The notes: generated by a model not told the origin, from the sequence alone. A stretch of DNA of 16,896 bases from an uncultured Caulobacteraceae bacterium (GCA_937910255.1 CALEOQ010000340.1:1-16896), one strand, 5' to 3'; positions 6,806-14,633 are shown, counted from the stretch's first letter. Numbers and translations are program-made.

Positions 6806-7498
6806 TCAAGGCAGGGCCGCAACCCCAAAGAGATAGGGATGGCCCAGCAGCAGGGCGGCATAGACCGCCAGCGCCGCCAGGGGCCGCCAGAGGCCGATCT
6901 CGCCCAGCTTCAGGGATTGGCGCTGCGCCAGGATGGCGGCGAAGGGGATGTTGGAGGTCTGTTGCGCGAAGGACTCCCATTTCGGCCCCAGAGCCCGGCG
7001 GCGCTTGGCGTCGATGCTGGTGGTTCCGGCCAGGGCCAGGACCAGCAGGGTGCCGAACAGGGTCATGCTGGCGCGGTCGCCGTTGACGATCAGATGGCCG
7101 CTCGCCCAGATCGCCACCCCCCACAGGAAGGGATGCCGCGTGATCCGCAGCATGCCTTTGACGGCGTCGTCTCGCTCCAGCACGCCCTCCTGCTTGACGC
7201 TGGTGGGGTTGGGCGTGGTCAGCCCGACGACGATGAAGACCACGGCGATGAGCTGCAGCAGGATCTGGGTGTGGCGGGTGGCCGGGCCGACGCCCCAGTA
7301 GACCGTGTTCCACACTTCGCCCCGGGCCTGGCCATAGGCCATGATCATCCAGGTTAGGCCGGCGATGGAGAGCAGCGAGAACAGGCCCATATAAGGGCCT
7401 TCGCCGATCCGGCGGACGACGCCGTCGCGGACGCTGGTCCCTGAGATCAGCAGATGGATCATGACGAAGAAGGCGGCGGCGGCGGTCAACTGGATCAT
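6806..7498 (-). CDS. NnrU family integral membrane protein
   Basis: A 230-residue inner-membrane protein with about five to six hydrophobic segments, starting MIQLTAAAAFFVMIHLLISG and containing the conserved RHPFLWG block followed by IWASGHLIVNGD. NnrU was named for its link to nitrite/nitric-oxide reductase expression in Rhodobacter, and the plant carotenoid isomerase Z-ISO is a homologue that binds haem. In Caulobacter-like bacteria it occurs without denitrification genes, and none are seen here, so its job is uncertain. The conserved histidines in MIHLL and RHPF are candidate haem ligands (inference). The ATG at 7498 is preferred over one ten codons upstream (7528), because GGAG precedes it by eight bases and the peptide then starts at the first membrane segment. 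Confidence 0.85.
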   Translation of the reverse strand: MIQLTAAAAFFVMIHLLISGTSVRDGVVRRIGEGPYMGLFSLLSIAGLTWMIMAYGQARGEVWNTVYWGVGPATRHTQILLQLIAVVFIVVGLTTPNPTSVKQEGVLERDDAVKGMLRITRHPFLWGVAIWASGHLIVNGDRASMTLFGTLLVLALAGTTSIDAKRRRALGPKWESFAQQTSNIPFAAILAQRQSLKLGEIGLWRPLAALAVYAALLLGHPYLFGVAALP

Positions 7499-7548
7499 CT
7501 GGCGGTCTCCGGACTCTGCCTCCAGCATCCGCAGATAAATTTACACCG

Positions 7549-8274
7549 TCAAGTAAAGGCTTCGTCCTCGTCGCCTTCAAACAGGTCGCGGGTGCGAGGC
7601 TCGCGGGGCGGCTCACGCCGCGCCCGCGCAGCCGGGCGGGGGTGCGATTCGGCCTCATCGTCCCAGGGCGGCGCATCTTGTGGGGGCGGTGCGACCCGTT
7701 GGGGTTGGGCCTGAGCCTGAGCCTGCGGCGGCGGCGCAGCGGCCGGCCGGGGCGGGGCGGCGCGACGCAGGATGGCTTCCACCCGGGCGATCCAGCGGTT
7801 GGCCTCCTGGATGGCCTCGGCCGGGGAGGGCGCGCGCCGGCGGGCCTCGTCGCCTGGCGACCACATGGCGATCTCGAAATCGGGATGGCGGGCGTCGTCG
7901 AAGACCAGTCTCAGGGTGATCTGGCCGGCGCCCGGCGTCGTCCGCTCCAGGGCGCGGCGGGCCTCGCCGCGATAGGCCCGGGCCCGGACCTCCCCATCGA
8001 CGATCAGTTCGGCCCCGACCAGCTCGTCGATCCGGTAGACCAGGCACCAGGCGCCTTGGTCCCAGGCCACGGCGGCCAGGTTGCGGGCGAAGTTGAACCC
8101 GACCCCTCGGCCATTGGCGACGATCACGGCGTCGGCGGGCAGTTTGAGGACGTGACGGAAGGCCCGACGAATGCGCCGCTCTTCGTCCATGAACCATATG
8201 GCGGCGCTGCCGGCGAAGGTCACCGCCGTGCCCGCCAGGGCCAGCCATAGAAGGAGGCGCGCCGTCTCGTCCAT
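7549..8274 (-). CDS. Membrane-anchored protein with a possible bPH-like domain and a proline/alanine/glutamine-rich acidic tail
   Basis: A 241-residue protein I cannot assign to a named gene. Residues about 6-28 form one membrane segment (ARLLLWLALAGTAVTFAGSA...IWF), followed by a cytoplasmic-looking soluble domain (about 40-145). There, blocks such as AWDQGAWCLVYRIDELVGAELIVDGEV and LRLVFDDARHPDFEI resemble the beta-rich bPH/SHOCT-associated domains (a tentative resemblance). The final 75 residues are low-complexity: PPRPAAAPPP, a QAQAQAQPQ run from a hexanucleotide repeat in the DNA (about 7708-7726), then mixed charges ending EGDEDEAFT. The start is taken at ATG 8274; a TTG two codons upstream is also in frame. 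It begins 40 nt after xthA and is probably co-transcribed with it. Confidence 0.7.
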   Translation of the reverse strand: MDETARLLLWLALAGTAVTFAGSAAIWFMDEERRIRRAFRHVLKLPADAVIVANGRGVGFNFARNLAAVAWDQGAWCLVYRIDELVGAELIVDGEVRARAYRGEARRALERTTPGAGQITLRLVFDDARHPDFEIAMWSPGDEARRRAPSPAEAIQEANRWIARVEAILRRAAPPRPAAAPPPQAQAQAQPQRVAPPPQDAPPWDDEAESHPRPAARARREPPREPRTRDLFEGDEDEAFT

Positions 8275-8314
8275 GGGCAAAACCTAACCCCGTTCGCCGC
8301 GGCCGAGAAGCCGC

Positions 8315-9094
8315 TTAGAGGTCGAGTTCGATGACCAGGGGGACGTGGTCGGAGGGCTTTTCCCAGCCGCGGACATCCCGGTGAATCTCGCACGCTCGCA
8401 GAACGTCGGCGGCCTGGGGCGACAGCAGGGCGTGGTCGATGCGGATGCCATGGTTCCGCTGCCAGGCGCCGGCCTGATAGTCCCAGAAGGTGTAGGCGCC
8501 CGGCGCCCCATCGGCCTGCAGATAGGCGTCGGCGAGCCCCAGCCACTTCATCGCCCGGAAGGCCTGGCGGGTGCGCGGCAGGAACAGGGCGTCGTCGGTC
8601 CACCGCTCGGGGTTTTCGGCGTCGCGGGGCTCGGGGATCACATTGTAGTCGCCCATCAGGGCCAGGGGCTCCTCGAGGGTCAGCAGGTCCTGGGCGTGCC
8701 GGTGCAGCCTGTCCATCCAGCCGAGCTTGTAGTCGTACTTCTCGGTGGTCGCCGGATTGCCGTTGGGCAGGTAGATCGAGGCCACCCGAACCGGGCGGGG
8801 TCCCGAGACGACCGCCTCGATATAGCGCGCCTGTTCGTCGCTCTCGTCGCCGGGCAGGCCGCGCCGCACGTCCTCCAGGCGGGTCTTGGAGAGGAGGGCG
8901 ACGCCATTATAGGTCTTCTGGCCGAGGACCTCGACATTATAGCCAAGCCGTTCAAAGGCTTCGGCTGGAAACTTCTCGTCGACGCACTTGATCTCCTGCA
9001 GGCAAGCGACGTCGGGCTGGGCTTCTTCGAACCAGCGGACCACCGTCTCGATCCGGGCATTGACGGAGTTCACGTTCCAGGTGGCCAGGCGCAT
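8315..9094 (-). CDS. xthA: Exodeoxyribonuclease III (AP endonuclease)
   Basis: A 259-residue, Mg-dependent enzyme of base-excision repair that cuts DNA at abasic sites and degrades 3' ends of duplex DNA. All the endonuclease/exonuclease/phosphatase-fold residues are visible: N7 in TWNVNS, E34 in LQEIK, Y108 in SIYLPNGNP, D149 and N151 in GDYNV, D220 in RIDHALL, and D249-H250 in SDHVPL. The length equals the family norm. GGAG lies six bases upstream of the ATG. The gene sits 82 nt downstream of erpA on the same strand, an arrangement common in alphaproteobacteria. Confidence 0.97.
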   Translation of the reverse strand: MRLATWNVNSVNARIETVVRWFEEAQPDVACLQEIKCVDEKFPAEAFERLGYNVEVLGQKTYNGVALLSKTRLEDVRRGLPGDESDEQARYIEAVVSGPRPVRVASIYLPNGNPATTEKYDYKLGWMDRLHRHAQDLLTLEEPLALMGDYNVIPEPRDAENPERWTDDALFLPRTRQAFRAMKWLGLADAYLQADGAPGAYTFWDYQAGAWQRNHGIRIDHALLSPQAADVLRACEIHRDVRGWEKPSDHVPLVIELDL

Positions 9095-9176
9095 CGCGGT
9101 CTCCAGGTGTGCGGCGAAGCGCGAAGCTAGAGGGGCGGGCCGCCCGGCTCAATGGGACTTGAAGGGCCTGTCGGCC

Positions 9177-9509
9177 TCAGATCGAGAAGCTGACGCCGCA
9201 GCCGCAGCTGGACTTGGCGTTGGGATTGCGGATCTTGAACTCCGCCCCCACCAGCTCGTCGACGAAATCGATCTCCGAGCCCTTGAGCATGATCAGCGAC
9301 ATCTCGTCGACCAGGGCCGCGGCGCCGTCGCGTTCGATGCGCAGATCGTCAGGTTCAGCGGCGTCCACCAGGTCGAGCTGGTACTGGAATCCCGAACAGC
9401 CGCCGCCCTCTACCGCGATGCGCAGCATGATCGGCTTGCCTTCGGTCTGGCTGATCGCCTTGAGCCGGTCGGCGGCCGCGGCGGAGAGGGTGAGATCGAC
9501 TGTGGTCAT
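9177..9509 (-). CDS. erpA: Iron-sulfur cluster insertion protein ErpA (A-type carrier)
   Basis: A 110-residue HesB/IscA-type carrier that delivers Fe-S clusters to apo-enzymes. The three ligand cysteines are C38 in GGGCSGFQY and C102/C104 in SSCGCGVSF, the invariant C-x(n)-C-G-C pattern. The subtype is called ErpA rather than IscA or SufA from its position divergent from dgt and next to xthA, as in many alphaproteobacteria; the sequence alone does not settle this. The ATG is preceded by AGG a few bases upstream. The start lies 82 nt from the divergent dgt start, so the two genes share a control region. Confidence 0.92.
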   Translation of the reverse strand: MTTVDLTLSAAAADRLKAISQTEGKPIMLRIAVEGGGCSGFQYQLDLVDAAEPDDLRIERDGAAALVDEMSLIMLKGSEIDFVDELVGAEFKIRNPNAKSSCGCGVSFSI

Positions 9510-9512
9510 GAC

Positions 9513-9567
9513 CTGTTAATTCAACACGTGACTTGAACTATATGAGGGCTCCAGCGGCTTCGACCAA
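9513..9567 (-). promoter_or_regulatory. Candidate erpA promoter with an overlapping inverted repeat
   Basis: On the minus strand a TTGGTC (9567-9562) and CATATAG (9544-9538), 17 bp apart, make a plausible -35/-10 pair for erpA. Directly downstream of the -10, over the expected transcription start, lies TTCAA-(8 nt, containing CACGTG)-TTGAA (9520-9537). This dyad is well placed to bind a repressor. ErpA genes are iron- or Fe-S-regulated in several bacteria, but this site does not match a Fur or IscR consensus that I can name with confidence. Confidence 0.33.
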
Positions 9568-9591
9568 GAGGCCCGACCAAAGAAGGGTTTG

Positions 9592-10770
9592 ATGGCCGCT
9601 TCCTTACCGTACCGTGTCGCCTATGCCGAAGACCCTGCCGCCTCCCGTGGGCGCAAGTTCGAGGAGGCCGAAAGCGCCACCCGCACGCCCTTCGCCCGCG
9701 ACCGCGACCGCATCATCCATTGCACCGCCTTCCGGCGACTGAAGGAGAAGACCCAGGTCTTCGTGGCCCATGAGGGCGACCACTTCCGCACCCGCCTGAC
9801 CCATTCGCTGGAAGTCGCCCAGATCGCCCGCTCCCTGGCCGCAGCCCTCGGGCTCGACGTGGACCTGGCCGAGACCATCGCCCTGGCCCACGATCTGGGC
9901 CATCCGCCCTTCGGCCACGCCGGCGAGGATGAGCTTCAGGTGCTGACCGAGGCCTATGGCGGCTTCGATCACAACGTCCAGACCTTCCGGGTCGTGACCA
10001 AGCTGGAGCGCCGCTACCCGCTTTTCGAAGGTCTGAACCTGACCTGGGAGACCCTGGAAGGGGTGATCAAGCACAACGGCCCGGTGGCCTCGAAGCTCGA
10101 CCGCCCGTCCTGGAGCGCCATCGGCGAGTTCGACAGCCAGTACGACCTGCGCCTCTCGACCTGGGCGTCGGCCGAGGCCCAGGTGGCCGCGCTGGCCGAT
10201 GACATCGCCTACAACAACCACGATGTGGACGACGGCGTGCAGGCGGGGCTGTTCCATCTGAAGGAGCTGCTGGACGTGCCGCTGATCGGGCCGATCCTGC
10301 ATCAGGTCTTCCTCGACTATCCCGATCTCGACCCGGGCATCACGCGCCTGGAGGCGGTGCGGCGGATGATCGGCGCCATGGTCGATGACGTGCTGGCCGA
10401 AACCCGCCGGCGGGCCGAGCGTCATGGCCTGGCCTCGCCGGAGGACGTGCGGATGATGGGCGGCGCCCTGGTGGCCTTCTCGCCGGACATGGTGGAGGAC
10501 CTCTCGCAGCTGCGGGCCTTCCTGATGGAGCGGATGTATCGCCATTGGCGGGTCAACCGCACCCGCAGCCAGGCCCGTCGCATTCTGGCCGAGATGTTCG
10601 GACTCTTCATGCAGGAGCCGGACGTGCTGCCCACCGAGTGGTTCGCAAGGTCGAAGGACCGTGACGAGGCTGGCCGGGCGCGGGTGGTGTGCGACTATAT
10701 CGCCGGCATGACCGACCGTTACGCCATCGAGGAGCACCGCCGGCTTTTCCACCTCGACGTCTGGAATTAG
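9592..10770 (+). CDS. dgt: Deoxyguanosinetriphosphate triphosphohydrolase-like protein (HD superfamily dNTPase)
   Basis: A 392-residue HD-domain hydrolase that removes triphosphate from dNTPs and so helps balance nucleotide pools. Metal-binding residues are visible: H71 in RLTHSLEVAQ, H100-D101 in LAHDLGHPPFGHAGE, and the D203-D204 region in ADDIAYNNHDVDDG. The block IIHCTAFRRLKEKTQVF is typical of the family. The size fits the bacterial type-2 dGTPase-like subfamily. The start is ATG 9592 with AAGGG (9583-9587) upstream; an in-frame TTG one codon earlier is less likely. It heads the plus-strand housekeeping block and is divergent from erpA. In many alphaproteobacteria argS follows directly, but here a 171-nt spacer follows. 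Confidence 0.96.
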   Translation: MAASLPYRVAYAEDPAASRGRKFEEAESATRTPFARDRDRIIHCTAFRRLKEKTQVFVAHEGDHFRTRLTHSLEVAQIARSLAAALGLDVDLAETIALAHDLGHPPFGHAGEDELQVLTEAYGGFDHNVQTFRVVTKLERRYPLFEGLNLTWETLEGVIKHNGPVASKLDRPSWSAIGEFDSQYDLRLSTWASAEAQVAALADDIAYNNHDVDDGVQAGLFHLKELLDVPLIGPILHQVFLDYPDLDPGITRLEAVRRMIGAMVDDVLAETRRRAERHGLASPEDVRMMGGALVAFSPDMVEDLSQLRAFLMERMYRHWRVNRTRSQARRILAEMFGLFMQEPDVLPTEWFARSKDRDEAGRARVVCDYIAGMTDRYAIEEHRRLFHLDVWN

Positions 10771-10875
10771 CGCTTAGAACTGGCCCATCGGCCGCTCGCC
10801 TTCGATAGACTTGCCGAAAGGCGTCGACCGATTCGCTCGGGCGGCGTCAGAGCCTGAGAGTTCAGCGCGCTTGAT

Positions 10876-10914
10876 CCGATAGCCGGTTCCCACTTATCGG
10901 AACGCGCTCTAGAG
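10876..10914 (+). repeat. Intergenic hairpin repeat, copy 1 (between dgt and the SPOR gene)
   Basis: CCGATAG (10876-10882), an 11-nt loop CCGGTTCCCAC (10883-10893), and TTATCGG (10894-10900) form a 7-bp stem (one G-T pair), followed by the tail AACGCGCTCTAGAG (10901-10914). The loop and tail recur in copy 2 at 16136-16172, while the stem letters differ but still pair. It resembles a dispersed element of alphaproteobacterial genomes ('ACCGGTTCCCACTTTTC...GCTCTA'). It lies 28-66 bases upstream of the SPOR gene start, so it is in the untranslated leader or the promoter region. Confidence 0.75.
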
Positions 10915-10941
10915 ACCTGTTTTTCCCGCGGAGCCTTCGCG

Positions 10942-11691
10942 ATGTCCGACCATGATCGCGGCGCCTATACGCCTCCCACCGATGCGCCGCTGTCGTTCGA
11001 CGCGCGCCAGCCCGTGCGCGGATCGCGCCCTGCGCCCATGATGCTGGTGATCAGCGCCGTCGTCCTGGTGGTGCTGGTGATCGCCGTCGTGCTGATCTAT
11101 CGCTCCGGCGCCCGCGAGGCCGGCGAGCCGCCGCAGACGGTGGGAACGCCCGTCGGCGAAATGAAGACCGCGCCTTCGCCGGAGGACCAGCCGGTCGACC
11201 CCGCCACCGGCCTGCAGATCTATCGCTCGGAGGATGGCGCGCCGGCGCCCGCCGAACCCAACTTCGTGCCGCCGCCGGAAGAGCCTCAGGCCCGCCCGGC
11301 GCCTGACCTGCGCCCCTCGGCGCCGATTTCCAGCCCGCCGACCGCCCCGGCCCAACCGGCGCCCCAGCCCGCGCCGAAGCCGGCCGCCAAGGCCCCGGAG
11401 CCCGCGGCCCCGACACCCAAGCCCGCCCCGGCCCCTGCGGCCGTGGCCGCGGGCGGGGCCATGGTTCAGGTGGGCGCCTTCTCGTCCGAAGCCCTGGCTG
11501 ACGCCGGCTGGAGCGACGCCATGCGCGCCCTGCCGGACTCCGCCGCCGGCAAGGGCAAGCGGGTCGAGCCGGTGGAGAGCAACGGCAAGACCCTCTATCG
11601 CGGCTATGTCACCGGCTTTTCCTCCCGCAGCGAGGCGACCGCCTTCTGCGACCGCCTGAAGGCGGCCGGCCGCAGCTGTTTCGTCCGGTGA
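10942..11691 (+). CDS. SPOR-domain membrane protein
   Basis: A 249-residue single-pass inner-membrane protein. Residues 1-32 are cytoplasmic; 33-53 are a strong membrane helix (MMLVISAVVLVVLVIAVVLIY). About 110 residues of proline/alanine-rich linker then span the periplasm. The C-terminal part (about 168-249) is a SPOR domain: MVQVGAFSSEALADAGWSD at its start and LYRGYVTGFSSRSEATAFC near its end. SPOR domains bind denuded glycan strands of septal peptidoglycan, so a role at the division site is likely. GGAG (10930-10933) supports the ATG. Its TGA overlaps the GTG start of nagZ by four bases, which implies translational coupling; both proteins deal with peptidoglycan. Confidence 0.88.
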   Translation: MSDHDRGAYTPPTDAPLSFDARQPVRGSRPAPMMLVISAVVLVVLVIAVVLIYRSGAREAGEPPQTVGTPVGEMKTAPSPEDQPVDPATGLQIYRSEDGAPAPAEPNFVPPPEEPQARPAPDLRPSAPISSPPTAPAQPAPQPAPKPAAKAPEPAAPTPKPAPAPAAVAAGGAMVQVGAFSSEALADAGWSDAMRALPDSAAGKGKRVEPVESNGKTLYRGYVTGFSSRSEATAFCDRLKAAGRSCFVR

Positions 11692-12704
11692 GTATTCGCG
11701 CCTGCATCTTCGGCTGCGCGGGCCTGGAGCTGACCGCTGACGAGGCGGCCTTCTTCGCCGACGTGAAGCCGTGGGGCTTCATCCTGTTCAAGCGCAACGT
11801 GGACAGTCCCGCCCAGGTCCGGCGGCTGGTGGAGGCTCTGCGCGAAACCGTCGGCCGCGAGGATGCGCCGGTGCTGATCGACCAGGAGGGCGGCCGGGTC
11901 CAGCGCCTGGGACCGCCGCACTGGCCGGCCTATCCGCCGGGCCGCGCCTATGGCGAGCTGGCCGGCAATGACCCGCTGCTGCGCCGGGAGATCACCCGCC
12001 TGGGCGCTCGGCTGATGGCCCACGACCTGGCCGAGCTGGGCATCAACGCCGACTGCGTGCCGGTGCTGGACGTGCCCCAGGCCGGCGCCCATGACGTCAT
12101 CGGCGACCGCGCCTATGGACAGACCGCCGAGGAGGTCGCCCTGCTCGGCCGAGCCGCCGCCGAGGGGCTGATCGCCGGCGGGGTGCTGCCGATCATCAAA
12201 CACATCCCCGGCCATGGCCGCGCCACAGCCGACAGCCATCTCGACCTGCCGGTGGTCGACGCCGCCCTGGAGGATCTGGAGGCGGTGGACTTCGAGCCGT
12301 TCCGCATCCTGTCGGACATGCCCATGGCGATGACCGCCCACGTGGTCTATTCGGCCATCGACGCCAAGCGGCCGGCCACCACCTCGCGCAAGGCGATCAA
12401 GCACGTCATCCGCGAGTCCATCGGCTTCCAGGGCCTGCTGATGAGCGACGATCTTTCGATGAAGGCCCTGTCGGGAGACTTCAAGGACCGCACCCGGGCC
12501 TCGTTGGCCGCCGGCTGCGACGTGGTCCTCCACTGCAATGGCGACATGGCCGAGATGGCGCCCATCGCGGCGGCCTGCGGCAAGCTCTCCGGCAAGGCCC
12601 GTCGCCGGGCCGAAGCCGCCCTCGGCCGCCTGGCCAGACGACCAGAACCCCTCGACCTCGCCGAGGCCCGCGCCCGGTTCGAGGCGGCCTTCGACGGCGG
12701 CTGA
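11688..12704 (+). CDS. nagZ: Beta-N-acetylhexosaminidase NagZ (peptidoglycan recycling)
   Basis: A 338-residue cytoplasmic family-3 glycoside hydrolase that removes GlcNAc from GlcNAc-1,6-anhydroMurNAc peptides imported from the wall. Its products influence AmpC beta-lactamase induction in some bacteria. The NagZ signature KHIPGHGRATADSH is at 171-184, including K171-H172, D182 and the general acid/base H184. The nucleophile is D254 in LLMSDDLSM. DQEGGRVQRL near residue 66 is also conserved. No signal peptide is present, as expected. The start is GTG 11688, which overlaps the SPOR stop codon (GTGA). The stop overlaps the scpA ATG by one base. Confidence 0.96.
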   Translation: MSIRACIFGCAGLELTADEAAFFADVKPWGFILFKRNVDSPAQVRRLVEALRETVGREDAPVLIDQEGGRVQRLGPPHWPAYPPGRAYGELAGNDPLLRREITRLGARLMAHDLAELGINADCVPVLDVPQAGAHDVIGDRAYGQTAEEVALLGRAAAEGLIAGGVLPIIKHIPGHGRATADSHLDLPVVDAALEDLEAVDFEPFRILSDMPMAMTAHVVYSAIDAKRPATTSRKAIKHVIRESIGFQGLLMSDDLSMKALSGDFKDRTRASLAAGCDVVLHCNGDMAEMAPIAAACGKLSGKARRRAEAALGRLARRPEPLDLAEARARFEAAFDGG

Positions 12705-13519
12705 TGAGCGACGCCGGCTTCCAGCCTAATCTCGACTTCGAGGCCGCGGCCACCGCGGCCGAGGACGGCGAGGCTCTGATCATCGACGTCGATGGCTATG
12801 AGGGCCCGCTGCACGTGCTGCTGGCGCTGGCCCGCACCCAGAAGGTCGACCTGCTCAAGCTGTCGGTCCTGAAGCTCGCCGAACAGTATCTGGCCTTCGT
12901 CCACCAGGCGCGCCGCCTGCGATTTTCCCTGGCGGCGGACTATCTCGTCATGGCCGCCTGGCTGACCTATCTGAAATCGCGCCTGCTGTTGCCCAAGCCC
13001 GAACGGCCCCAGGCCGAGGAGCCGCCGGCCGAGGAGATGGCCGCCCAGCTCGCCTTCCGCCTGGCCAAGCTCGACGCCATGCGCCAGGCCGCCGAGGCCT
13101 TGAAGGCGCGCCCCCAGCTTAACCGTGACGTGTTCGGCCGCGGCGATCCCGAAGCCATCCGGATCATCCCCTCGATGCGCATCGAAGGCGACCTCTACAG
13201 CCTGATGGACGCCTATCTCGACCAGCGCCGTCGTGAGAAGAGCCGCCACTACGCCCCGCGGGCGCCCAAGGCCTACCCGCTGGAGGCGGCCCGCGACCGC
13301 CTGCGGGGCCTGCTGCCGGAACTGGACCGCTGGACGCCCCTGGCCGGCGTCGCACCGATCCGCGCCGGGGCGGGCGAGGGGCCGTCGAGGGCCTCCTATC
13401 TCGCCTCCACCCTGTCGGCGAGTCTGGAGCTGGTGAAGGAGGGCGCGCTCGAAGCCCGCCAGCTGGAAGCCTTCGCCGATCTCTATCTGCGCGCCCGCCG
13501 TGAAGGGACTGCGGCATGA
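12704..13519 (+). CDS. scpA: Segregation and condensation protein A (ScpA kleisin)
   Basis: A 271-residue kleisin that bridges the SMC heads and, with ScpB, forms the bacterial condensin for chromosome segregation. The N-terminal domain shows the family block DGYEGPLHVLLALARTQKVD followed by LKLSVLKLAEQYLAFV. The YLVMAAWLTYLKSRLLLP helix lies near residue 90, and the C-terminal winged-helix region ends before LEAFADLYLRARREG. The ATG at 12704 overlaps the nagZ TGA by one base (TGATG), and the stop overlaps the scpB start (ATGA); both imply translational coupling. Confidence 0.95.
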   Translation: MSDAGFQPNLDFEAAATAAEDGEALIIDVDGYEGPLHVLLALARTQKVDLLKLSVLKLAEQYLAFVHQARRLRFSLAADYLVMAAWLTYLKSRLLLPKPERPQAEEPPAEEMAAQLAFRLAKLDAMRQAAEALKARPQLNRDVFGRGDPEAIRIIPSMRIEGDLYSLMDAYLDQRRREKSRHYAPRAPKAYPLEAARDRLRGLLPELDRWTPLAGVAPIRAGAGEGPSRASYLASTLSASLELVKEGALEARQLEAFADLYLRARREGTAA

Positions 13520-14169
13520 GCGCGTCCGACGAGCGCGCCCTGGAGGCGCTGCTGTTCGCCGCTGCCGGACCCTTGAGCGCCGCCGAGCTTGCCGAGCGCC
13601 TGGGGCCCGAGGCCGATGTGGGCGGAGCGCTGATGGCGCTCAAGGCCCGCTATGAGGGCCGCGGCGTGGAGCTGGTCTGCGTCGCCGATCGCTGGCGGTT
13701 CCAGACCGCCGCCGACCTGGCCCATCTGATGATCGAGGCCCGCGAGGAGCCGCGGCGCCTGTCCAAGGCCGCCCAGGAGACCCTGGCCATCATCGCCTAT
13801 CACCAGCCGGTGACCCGCGCCGAGATCGAATCGGTGCGCGGGGTTCAGGCCAGCAAGGGCACCCTGGATGTGCTGCTGGAGCTTGGCCTGGTCCGCATGC
13901 GCGGCCGCCGCCGTACGCCAGGGCGGCCCGTCACCTACGGCACGACCGACGCCTTCCTGGAACACTATGGGCTGGCCAGTCTGGTGGATCTGCCAGGCAT
14001 GGCCGAGATGAAGGCCGCTGGCCTGCTGGGGCTGGACCTGCCGCCGGATTTCTCCGTGCCCGATCCGTCCGCGGCGGCGGCCGACGAGGATCTCATCGCC
14101 CTGGACAGCGACGCGCCGGAATTTCACACCGATTTCCTGGGCGGGGACGAAGACAGCCAGCCCTCCTGA
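13516..14169 (+). CDS. scpB: Segregation and condensation protein B (ScpB)
   Basis: A 217-residue partner of ScpA in the SMC complex, built of two winged-helix domains. Visible blocks are ALEALLFAAAGPLSAAELAE at the N-terminus and the highly conserved LSKAAQETLAIIAYHQPVTR, then IESVRGVQASKGTLDVLLELGLV and GRPVTYGTTDAFLEHYGL. The last 40 residues are an acidic, weakly conserved tail. The start codon overlaps the scpA stop by four bases. It is the last gene of the coupled SPOR-nagZ-scpA-scpB group; a 136-nt gap with a promoter candidate follows. Confidence 0.95.
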   Translation: MSASDERALEALLFAAAGPLSAAELAERLGPEADVGGALMALKARYEGRGVELVCVADRWRFQTAADLAHLMIEAREEPRRLSKAAQETLAIIAYHQPVTRAEIESVRGVQASKGTLDVLLELGLVRMRGRRRTPGRPVTYGTTDAFLEHYGLASLVDLPGMAEMKAAGLLGLDLPPDFSVPDPSAAAADEDLIALDSDAPEFHTDFLGGDEDSQPS

Positions 14170-14212
14170 CCAGCTTGTGAGCCGGGGCGCGCAATTCCCT
14201 CTGCGCCTCACC

Positions 14213-14242
14213 TTGGCGCTTGGGGGCGGGAGTCGCTATATT
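14213..14242 (+). promoter_or_regulatory. Candidate sigma-73-type promoter for the tat genes
   Basis: TTGGCG (14213-14218) and GCTATAT (14235-14241) resemble the Caulobacter housekeeping consensus (TTGACG and GCTANAWC), with a spacer within the usual range. They lie about 65 nt upstream of the tatA start, in the 136-nt gap after scpB. This would let tatABC be transcribed separately from the scp genes. It is a match by eye only. Confidence 0.42.
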
Positions 14243-14305
14243 GATATGGAATTGAGGGGTGGCGACGCGGTCGCCGACGACCGCTCAGCATAGGAGTTTC
14301 GCCTT

Positions 14306-14518
14306 ATGGGCTCGTTCTCGATCTGGCATTGGCTGATCGTTCTCGTCGTCTTCGCCCTCCTGTTCGGGGGACGGGGCAAGATCTCGTCCGTCATGGGGGA
14401 CGCCGCCAAGGGCATTCGCGCCTTCCGCGATGGCCTGAAGGGCGAAGAGGCCGAGGAAACCAAGCCGGAAACCGTCAAGACCATCCCCGAGCGGGAAAAG
14501 GACGAGGTTCGCAGCTGA
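14306..14518 (+). CDS. tatA: Sec-independent translocase subunit TatA
   Basis: A 70-residue protein that oligomerises to form the conduit for folded proteins with twin-arginine signals. A short N-terminal membrane helix (residues about 6-21, WHWLIVLVVFALLFGG) is followed by the hinge/amphipathic helix block GKISSVMGDAAKGIRAFRDG and a charged tail, as in all TatA proteins. The length is normal. AGGAG (14292-14296) lies nine bases before the ATG. tatB follows after 115 nt. Confidence 0.96.
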   Translation: MGSFSIWHWLIVLVVFALLFGGRGKISSVMGDAAKGIRAFRDGLKGEEAEETKPETVKTIPEREKDEVRS

Positions 14519-14633
14519 TCGTCCGCCGGGCCACGCTGCGGCGCGGCCGATCTTCGACTTCATCGGTTTGGGGCGTACGCCTTGGACCGCATTCCTTACT
14601 CCTGGTCTGACAAGGCCCTAGGCGACAACGGCC

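Noticed and set aside
6806..7498. A denitrification gene cluster implied by NnrU
   Set aside because: No nitrite, nitric oxide or nitrate reductase gene is nearby, and NnrU proteins are common without them in this group.
10771..10941. A tRNA or argS remnant in the dgt-SPOR spacer
   Set aside because: No cloverleaf or T-loop sequence and no synthetase-like reading frame were found; only the hairpin repeat stands out.
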